Source: Anadara kagoshimensis (taxonomy: Eukaryota > Mollusca > Bivalvia > Arcoida > Arcidae). From it: a stretch of 64,000 bases of DNA. Both the position numbers and the translations under genes were made by a program. The stretch is taken from contig CM037874.1 in NCBI GenBank assembly GCA_021292105.1, positions 35,886,185 to 35,950,184 of the forward strand. The letters are read 5' to 3'. Below are positions 13,701-24,413 of this stretch, in pieces. Numbering within the stretch: the stretch's first letter is position 1; every line of letters starts with the position of its first letter. The notes beneath the pieces are model-generated. The model saw only the letters and a program-made list of their open reading frames with translations. It was not told where the DNA came from and did no database searches.

Positions 13701-16700
13701 CTTCGATTTAAGGTCTTAAAGGTTAAATATACATCTCTTCTACCTGTAATTAAAGAAGATCTGTTAGATAAACCAATGTCTGAAATAAGTTGGAGATTCT
13801 AAAATATACATCTCTTCTACCTGTAATTAAACAAGATCTGTCAGATAAACTAATGTCTGAAATAAGTTGGAGATTCTAACAAGGCCTTTCTATAAGGATA
13901 AAAAAGAGGATTAACAAAATATTACTGGTCTGACTGAAAGGTTTGAGGTCTCAGGCCTAGAGAATGAGCCGTCTTTGTGGTCTAAAGTTTGCGCTTACTG
14001 ATCACAGTGCTTTTCAGTGTCTAGAATTGAATCCCACTCAATAAGATCCTAGTGTGAGAAGACAAAGTTTGTCAGTTCACTTGCTGAAGGTTGGTGGTTT
14101 TTGGGGGTTTTTTGGGGGGCACTCCATTTGCCTCCACCATCCCAGAACTGACCATCTTAATATAAATGAACGAATCTTAACTCGGGTGTAAGCACCATTT
14201 CTCCAGTTCACTATAATGCAGGCAAGCTTATTACAAATAGGCCCCAACAAGATTTTGATTAGCAAAAATTTACAATTTCCAAGTAAAAGAACAATGGAAG
14301 TGATGTTACATAACAATTTGCATATTATCATCACTGAAAGCAATGCATGTTTAAAATTAAAGTAGTGTGGAGTAATGTGGTTTAATGATCCAATCAAGAT
14401 TCATTTTTCACTTGTATCAAGGTAATTATTTCAAGGATGGTTGAAAAAGTAACTGGAGAAAACCACTGACTTCATCAAGTGAACTGACAAACTTTCTCAC
14501 ACTAGGATCTACCAGAAGATGATGTGATCCATTAGCTGGCAGTTTAGACCACTTAGCTATCAAGGTACCAAATTTTATGAAGAGACTTACAGACCCCACT
14601 AGAAACTGTAAATGTTCATATATAATACTAGTAAAACTCACTTTTCTTTGGTTTATAATATCTCATCATACCACAGAAATGCTTTAGAGAAATTTCCTTT
14701 GGATTCTGAAAAGAGAAAAACATTCATGTACAACAAAATTGCCTACTGTTTTTAGTTGAGTTGAGTAATGGCATTTAACGTTCCAGTCAAGAATATTTCA
14801 CTTATAATGTGTCGCCAGCTATAGCGAAGGTACAAGAATTTTGCCTGTGCGTTGCGCTGATGGCACTATACAGCAAGGTTCTATATCGTGCCAAGCCTAC
14901 TGTAACATGGGACCTCATTTATTTTACCATCCAAAAGAACCGTGACTTTCATTTCGTAATGCTGAGTGCTTGGCGAAAGAACAGTCAATACCCACTTTTA
15001 AGTCTTGTGTCAGACTCAGTCAGGGTTCGAACCCAAGACCTCCCACTTACAGAGCTACCGCAGTAGTCCATACCATTTTTGAGTAAGTTTGGGTAAATTT
15101 TGATAAGTTTGTTTTACAAAATCAGTTGTAGGGGATTTGCAAATTCCCAGAACAATGTCGTTTTTACGGGAAAAACAATCATTTTTTGCCATTATATATT
15201 AAAGGAAAATAATTATTACACATAAACATTATGAAATATCATGTGATACACTGGTGAACACCATCTTGTTATCGCTTTGTCAAAACTTAAAATGGTACCA
15301 AACTAACCACTAGGAACCAAAAGCAAGAGACCCAACAGTCTACAACATCACTTAGTTTTTTACTTCACATCAAACATTACACATAATCTTACCTGTTTTG
15401 TGACCAGTAGTCTGAAAGCATGCTGGCATCCTTCACGCTTGTGGAAGAACAACTTTTTTAGTTTTTCTTTCTCTAATGTTGAAAATGTGTCATACACAAC
15501 TGCTAGGAGCTTAAATTGGACAGAACATAGAAATAATCTCAACAATTAATAGGGTTATTATGTGATCTCTACTCCAATTACTCCAATGGCAGCCTCAGCG
15601 GCCAAGTGGTCTAAAGAGTGTGCTTACAGACCACAACACCTCTCACCACCCTAGATTCTTATCTCACACTTGACAGATCCTTGTGAAAAAGTTTGTCAGT
15701 TTGATTGTGCAAGGTTGGAAGTTTTCTCCAGGCACTACTGTTTCTTCCACCATTTTCAAATTAACAGACTCAATATAAGTGAGAATCTTGACTGGAGCCC
15801 AAAACACTCTAATTCCACTTCACTTTTGTTCACCATTATTTCACTCCACTCCATTTTAATCCTTTTCTTACCAGTTAAAATATTTCACTTGTATCAAAAG
15901 GTCATCAGCTATAAGTGAAGTGACATAAGTTTTTACTTTTGCTGTGTGCTCAGGATAATGTGGAGGCAGGACAGGATCTTTAGTATGTCACACCTACCAT
16001 GACACGGGACATAAATTACATGTATTAAGGTCTCTTGCAGGGGATCCCTTGATTTCCATTTCTAAATGCAGAGCGCTTGGTAAAAGAATAGTTACTACAT
16101 CTTGGTCAATGTTTGAAGCCCAATCTCCCAAATGTGGAATGGGCACTTTACCAGCTGAGCTACTGTAGTGGTCAAACATAACTAAAAGCCAATTTATCAA
16201 GGTTATACAGACTTACCAGATTCATCATGAAGAAAAGTTCTAAAGCTAGATACAATATAAAAAATACTGCCAGCCATCTGGATTTAGAGTATGCTGGCAT
16301 CATCACATCTGGATAACTGAAAATATAAATACAAAATATATGTAAATTCTGTGAATTCGTCCGACCACCTCCATGGCTCAGTGGTGGAACATCCACTTTA
16401 AGAGTGGGGATTGTGGGTTCAAAGCCTAGCAAAGTAATATATATGACTTAAAAAGTTAAGATACTATAATTGTACTGCTTCCTGACCTAGCCCTTAGCAA
16501 TAAGGGAACAGAGTATTGAATGGTCACTCGATGTCAATTTAATGTGACTTAGGTAGTGGTATGCTTGTCTGTGGCATACTGACTGATGCTGTAAGCTAGC
16601 ACCTTAAAGTGGACCAAGGTGCAAAGTAGACCGTAAAACACACTGGTACATCCCACAATGCACAAAGCCACAAACCAGTTCTTAGATTCACAAGTGTAAT

Positions 16701-19700
16701 GTATGCGTCCGCACAATAAATGAGTGCGATCAGCTACGTCAGAAAACCACATATGTGTGGTTTTGTATTTATCACATACCCTATCATTCTAAATGAAAAG
16801 CTTTCTTTGGCTTAATCTGTCAATGAATTCATAATCAATTATCTTATATTGATTTTTGATCTGATTCCTGACTGGATAAACTGCTAATTATAATAAAGAA
16901 GTACATTAAAAACCACAGACAACTCTTGGTTTAAACATCATTGGTTAACATTTTACTAATACCATCGTAAACACTGGGAAAAAATTAAAAAAAAATTGAT
17001 TTTACAAAATTATTTAAAATCGTCCGCCATTCTCCCAACTCGAAAAATTCTTCCAACTTAAAATGACGTCACAATTATAACCAATGAATGACGTCATATT
17101 ATTGTTGTCAGAAAAGGGAATTCCCTTAAAGTAGTTCCAGCTACTATGGTGATACGGAATATTGTATTGCACATGTGCGATACAGACCTTTGTATCGCAT
17201 GGCAAGAAAATGTAATGTATGGCGATAGTAAGATTCAATGGGTATGTGATAAAATATAAAACAACATGACATCAATAACAACAACAATGTTAATTCATCT
17301 GGTTTTAATAATTTTTTTATCATTTATTATTGTTAGCCTTTACATTTATGTACTTACTTTGCTGTGGTTAATAAAACAAATAAACTTATAAAGCTGTCTT
17401 TTAAAGTTGAGAAATACTGAAAGTAAAGAAAATAGAAAACTAGTTCTCATAACAATACAACTAGAGCTGTCTCTTGAGAGCCAAATATCCCCCGCCCCCA
17501 ACATTTAATGTTTTCCTGCGACCTTGGCCTTTACCTTCATGACACACCTTTGGACCATGAAGATTATTAATGTAAAGTTTTATGACAGTCATTCAAAGCA
17601 GCTATGAGATATGGCCCGGACACAAAATTATACAGAGAGACAAATGGACAGACAGATGGACAGACAGACATGGTGATTCCTATATACCGGTACCCCCCTC
17701 AAATTAGTTTGGGGGGTTATAAAAATAACAGAAACTGGAATGTCTCTTAGAGAGCCAAATACCTTGACTGCCTCAATTTAAGAATATTGACTGGACCTAA
17801 ACCACCATTACTATACTCTTCACAAACATTCTATAATAGTCTGATTCCCTTATTAATCAAGGTCAAGGTCAAGTCTGAATTGCATTTAAATACTGGTAGT
17901 GTCTGGTTTATATAAGTGGGATTTATACACTCAAGTTTAACAGCAATATAAAAATTTTATATCATGTTCAAGTTTTAAATGACAGAACCCCTTTATCTTA
18001 ATAGAACGGATGCCCTTGGAAATTGGAAAATAAGTGTTGTATCCTGCAATTTTCTGGGAAAAATCTTATAGTAAACTAGAAATGTCTCTTTAGAGCCAAA
18101 TACGCCACCCCCCCCCCCCCCTCCCACAAAATTTACAAAAATTTAATGTTTTCCAGCGACCTTGACCATTCTGATATGACCTTGGTTCAAGGTGATGACA
18201 TACCTTTGGACCATGTGAAGTTATATGACAGTCGTCCAAAGCAATTCTGAGATATGTCTAGAACATGATTTTACATGGACATACAGACAGATGGATGGAC
18301 AGGAATAGGGATGGTCGGACATATGGACGGATATGGTAATTTCAATATACCTCCCTCAAACTACTTTGCGGGGGATATAAATACATATAAGAAATATTAG
18401 TTCCAGTTGTGTACTGAACTTATTCAAATCAGTGTACTAAACTTATTAAAACATTCAAAAACCATACTTGGGAATTTCATAGATTTTGAACATTGGGAAT
18501 GGGTGCAATTTTACGCCAAAAATGAAGCAGATAAATAGCCATGAATTTTTTTAAAGAAAATCATACTTACTGTGTCTTCAGGTATTGTTGAAAATAAATA
18601 AAAACCTGTAAAATACAAAAAATTCTTGCAATCATGTCTGGCCTAGCTAACCCCACCCACTCTGATGGTAAGATCAAGGTCAAATCAAATAAACGTAACA
18701 AAAATGTTAATGCTAACACCACCAAATTTGACTTTTCAATTTGATTATAATTTTACCTACAACAGTATGATTCCAATATTGGTAACCTTTAGCTACTTGG
18801 CTATTGATACTAATTTCTGAGAAATTCTTTCGAAAAGTAGCCTGTATTTTAGCAAATCTAAAAAAATTCTCTAAAGGGACTATTTTGTTACAAAATTTGG
18901 AAATATGACTACCGGTACTAATAATTTTAAATCTGTCAAAACCAACTCTCTCTGCCAAGGTTCAAATCCCACTCAGATTCTATTTTGAGAAAGTTTATCA
19001 GTTTGCTAGTTTTCTGTGGGTACTCTGGATTCTTCTTCCATCCCATAACTGACTGCCTTGATATAAGTGAAATACTATTGACTAGGATGTAAAACACTAT
19101 TACTCCAATCAAAATCAAATTACAACATGCATGTATTTAAAGAACAAAACAGAAGGACATTCATGTCACTGTTTCAAAAGAAAAACTTTGAATTCCATGA
19201 CAATCTTTATTTTAAGGTCACGGGTCACCGTCTTCATTTTAAGGAGAATTTAAAAAAATTTTATTTTTTAAAAATAGCTTGTTGCAAAATAAACTCTTTA
19301 TTATGTAACCTTTAAGAGAATAACACTTAAAAACTCAATTTTTGGGTGAAAAGTAACCTTTAACAATTTAAACTTACCTAATATAGAGAATATAAGCATG
19401 ACAAATAATAACAAAAAAAGCATATCAACTATAGGAGGTAGAGACTGCAAGATCTGTCGACTGATTCTGTAAACAAAAAAATATGTATCAAACTAAATAC
19501 CTATATGGGCCTGTCATTTACTGTATCATCTCTAAATAAAGTCATAAAATATCAAGTTACAACTAAAATGGCATGTCATTTCAAAAGTGTCCTAAAAATG
19601 CACCCCAACTTGGAAACCCCCAAACCATGTGCATGATCAAAATATAAATCGGCAAAGTCACATCTGCTCCACCCAAAGATTGTCGCTGTGGAGTTTTATA

Positions 19701-22700
19701 AAGATCTCTTGAACATTTTTCAAGGAAAGTGGCAGAAGAATTAAGAAACACTAAATGTCCCCCACATATTTTGGGGAACATAACAAGAGGGCTGATAGAC
19801 CGTCAAGATAAGCCCATTAACATTTTTGCCAGTAAACTGTTGGTAAAGATTGTAATGACAGCAAAGTACGAGGGGACATAAAATATTTTGTAAAAATAGT
19901 GCACACAATGACATATCCTTGCAATCATATATACTTCAGTAGTGTTGGAGAAATAGGCCAGAAAAACTATTACGTATGCAGGGATGAAGCTTAACTATTT
20001 TGAGTTAGGGACCCAGCTTATACTTCAGAAAAAGAAGCTTTTAATAGTAATAAATGTCTAAAATGTGTAATCATTTAAGAGCCGAGAGTGATTTTTAGAA
20101 GCCATGGGCTACTGGGCCTCTGCTTATCTTAATCCCTGTTATGGATGAATGGAAAGACATATATGGACCCACATATATGGATAAACAATGTGTATCATAA
20201 TACATTCCGTTTCTAGAAACATGCATATAACAAAGGACCTCAGTATTTTCACCTGATTGAATATTTACCTTCTCACTCCTCGACAATAATAGGAATCTAT
20301 TAAGAACAATGGTCGTAATGCCCTTGTGACTCTAAAATGATTCTGCTGTCGTATAAGTACTACAATGGATTCTATAAACATAATCAGTAGTGTCAGACTC
20401 TGAAAAAGACAAATATATCATATATCGGTACTAGGATTGTCTCTATAAATATAGATCAGCAGAGTCACACTCTGAAAAAAAAGACAAATATATCATCTAT
20501 TAAGAAGTACTTGTAAGAAAACCATCTACATTCTGCAAGACAACTGTAGATTGCTCACATTAAAAAGAAAATTCCAAGTTAAAATAATTAGATATCTTGA
20601 TATAAAATGTTTGTTTAAAAATAATTTTAAATATTATTTTCTAACAATATACATCTTTTGATAATTACATTGTATATAATTATTATTATTGTGTGTGTGC
20701 GAGTTGAGTAATGGTGTTTAACACCCCAGTCAGGAATATTTCACTTATATTGAGACATCGCCACCTATAGGAGAAGGTGCAGAAATTTTGCCTGCACATT
20801 GCGCTGATGGCATTATACAGCAGGGTTCTTTATTGTACCATGCCTACCATGACACGGCAAATTGTTTATTTTAAGTTCCGAAAGAACCATGACTTTCACA
20901 TGCTTGAGTCAGACCCAGTCAGGGTTCAAGCCTACGACCTCCCATTTACAGAGCGAGCATTCTACCAACTGAGCTTCCACAGTGATGTGTGTGTGTATGC
21001 ATGTACTGGTATGTGTGTGTGTGCATAACATCCATGTGTGTTCTATAAATATTACCTTTATAAGTGTTCTTTTGTGGGTGAAAAATGTTTTCCATCCTAA
21101 CCATTTTAATCGGATTCCCAATTCCAGAGCTAAAATTAACAATCCAAACAGTTCTACAGATCCATGCACCTGCGATAAGCAAAATGTGTTATATAAACAT
21201 GATAAATATTAAATAAACTGAGTAAAATTCCACACAAAATAATGTCCCTAATTTCCAAGTGAGTAACCGATTAGGTAATAGGTATGCCTAAGTTTCACAT
21301 TAATCAATAACCTTTCAGTTAATGTGGAACATTTGGATAAGTAAAAACATTATATAAATATTAAATAAACTGAGCATAATTCTATGCAAAATAACTTAAC
21401 AACCCTAATTCCTTAATGATCTAGTCACTAATTGGGTTCCACATAATCAATACCCTTAAAGTTAATGTGGAACATTTGGTAAATGTTTACATTATAAGTT
21501 ATACAGGGCTTTGGCAGGTTACACGGCCCCATGTACCCCGTCAAAGATTTATGTACCCTGAGCCGCAGGCGAAGGGTACATTCATCTTTGACGGGGTACA
21601 TGGGGCCGTGTAACCTGCCAAAGCACTGTATAACGTTTTTGTCACCCTTCAAAGTGTAACCAGTTGGATCTTTTTAACTTCCATTTCGTATTTTGTGTGA
21701 CTTGTGTACGTTGTCGCCATCTTTGTTTACCGTAACTAGACGTCAGAGATGTACGAGTTACTTCCCTTTTACCCCTAAACGTCGCATGTGTTCATGTACC
21801 CCGGCAGATTTTCGAACATAGTTCCATGTACCCCGGCAAGTTAACCAATCGCTATGCGAGAAATTTCTTTGAAGGGTGACAATGTAAGTTACCAGAATGA
21901 TGTTGTTTCTATAAGAAAATGACAAAATACGCAATTTTATTTTCCATGAAAAATAATAATCTGAGCTAAATAGCAATCCTAATGTCTTTGTGTTAGATTA
22001 GACAGTGTTTCATGTACAGTCAAACCTGTCTATAATGGCCACCCAAGGGAAACTGTAAAAGTGACCTTTATACACAGGTTCAAATAATACAAATAAAAAA
22101 CAATTAGGATACAATTCTACTGGCCTTTATAAGCAGGTGATCCTTATATAGAGGTGGCCTTTAGAGCAGGTTCAACTGTAATAATAAATCAATAAGTCAC
22201 CCCAGCATAGTTTGGGGTGACTTAAATATCCCTTCAAGTTTACATTATAAATGTGCTGCAGAAAAAAGGTAGCAAACCAACTCAGGTAAACAAAGTGCAA
22301 ATTTTCTGTCAATATCACAAGTACACTGGATGGACAGATAGAAGGAAGAAGGGAGAACAGACAGAAGGAATTTATTGCCACCCCCACCTTTCCCTTTATC
22401 TCTGAATGGCAAGGATAATAAAAAAACTTTGCAATAAAGCCATGTTTTACTGTATTTTTGTCAAACCTGTATAACAGCCACCCCTTTAAGGACCACCTGC
22501 TTTTAAAGGCCAAAAATAATGTTCTCAATGGGTCTTCATTCATGGTATTTGAACCTGTATATAAGGGTCATTTGTCTATAAAGGCCACTTTCTAATTCCT
22601 TTAGGTGGCCTTTATAGACAGATTTGACTGTGTATTATATTAATCATTAATCATTACTCTTATCTGTGCAAATTAAAATTAAAATTGATTATAATACACA

Positions 22701-24332
22701 ATTAACACACAGCTAATTTAAATTAAATCTAGAATTTACAGTCATAATTTACAAATAAAATTATCATGGGTTACAATAAAACACATCAGTTATCAGTCAT
22801 TATTTACAAATAAAATTATCACAGGGTTACAATTAACAGATCAGTTATCAGTCATTATTTACAAATAAAATTATCACAGGGTTACAATTAACAGATCAGT
22901 TATCATCAACAAACAGTTATATCAGCACTCGGTGTCATTATCTACAGTTTATCAGCAAGTGTTTTAATACTTTGTCTATACTGTAGTTATAGACGTCATA
23001 AGAGTATAACTCTTATCTAGGACCCTTCCATTTGGCCTTCAAAATCATGATGTCAAATTCATCTTTTTCAAAATTTCAGGAGTCAAGCCTGTCATGCTCA
23101 TAGTTGCTTTTTCCTGAATGTCCACAAGTCAAACTAAAATTTCACAGGGTCAAAAACACAACCACACGGGTCACATGGAAGTCATGTGACTATCAATAAA
23201 ATGTATTACCTCAGCATATCAATATAAAAATAACAAATTAAATGTAGTGTTATCAAGTACATTTTTGTATTGTCTGGGTTCAGTTATTTTAAGCTCTGGA
23301 TTCAGTTTTTCAAAGCCTGATTAGTTGAAGAGTTGATTAGCATTGGTCATGAGAATAGATCATTGATAATCACAATCTGGAGACTTCAACAAACTGCTTA
23401 TATCCATTCTTCCCAATGTTCACTTTGCATTAGTTTAATCATAAAAATAAAGAATATCAACACAATTTAAAACAAGCAGATTCAGTGACTTAGGATCCCC
23501 CGCCAGCAGGTTTTTTTTTTTTTTTTGTGATTCACACTTATGTTCAAAGGTCCTTAACTCTGAGGAAAATGAGTAAACCAACTCAGGTTAATGATATGCC
23601 CATCTCCTATCAATGTTGATGCTTTGCACCAAGTTTCGTGAAATAGCGCTTTAAAGTTTTGGAGAATTAGCACAGACAAGAATTTTGGACAGACAGAAGA
23701 ATGGAAACTCGAATCAAATATCCCCCTTTTTCTTCGAAAAGGCGGGGAGCACCACTGCGGTAGCTCAGTTGGTAGAGTGCTCGCTCCGTAAGTGGGAGGT
23801 CCTGGGTTCGATCCCTGGCCAGGTTTGACCCAAGACTTGAAAGTGGGTATTGACTGTTCTTTCGCCAAGCACTCGGCATTACGGAATGAAAGTCACAGTT
23901 CTTTCGGATGGGAACTTAAAATAAATGAGGTCCTGTGTCACGGTGGGCTTGGCATGCTTAAGAACCTTGCTGTATAATGCCATCAGCGCAGCGCATGGGC
24001 AAAATTTCTGAACCTTCGCCTATAGCTGGTGACATCTCGATATAAGTGAAATATTCTTGACTGGGATGTTAAACACCATTACTCACTCACTCACTCGAAA
24101 AGGCGGGGGATGAAAAAAAAAACAGGCATACAAGTATATAATAATGTTGACCTTATTTGATATGATTCTGAAGCTTTAAACCAGAATGACCCAACAGAGT
24201 TCCGTTTAGGATTAAACACTGGGTGGTTGACTGGGTGTGGCAGTGTTGATGAAAAGTTAATTGAGAAAGAGATGACAACTCTGGCAACTATGATGATGAT
24301 GATGATGATGATGATAGCAAATGATGATGATA

Positions 24333-24413
<81 letters not shown>

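Noticed and set aside
23752-23825. Functional tRNA gene
   Set aside because: A and B boxes are good, but the acceptor ends do not pair and the same head is attached to the SINE body in about ten copies.
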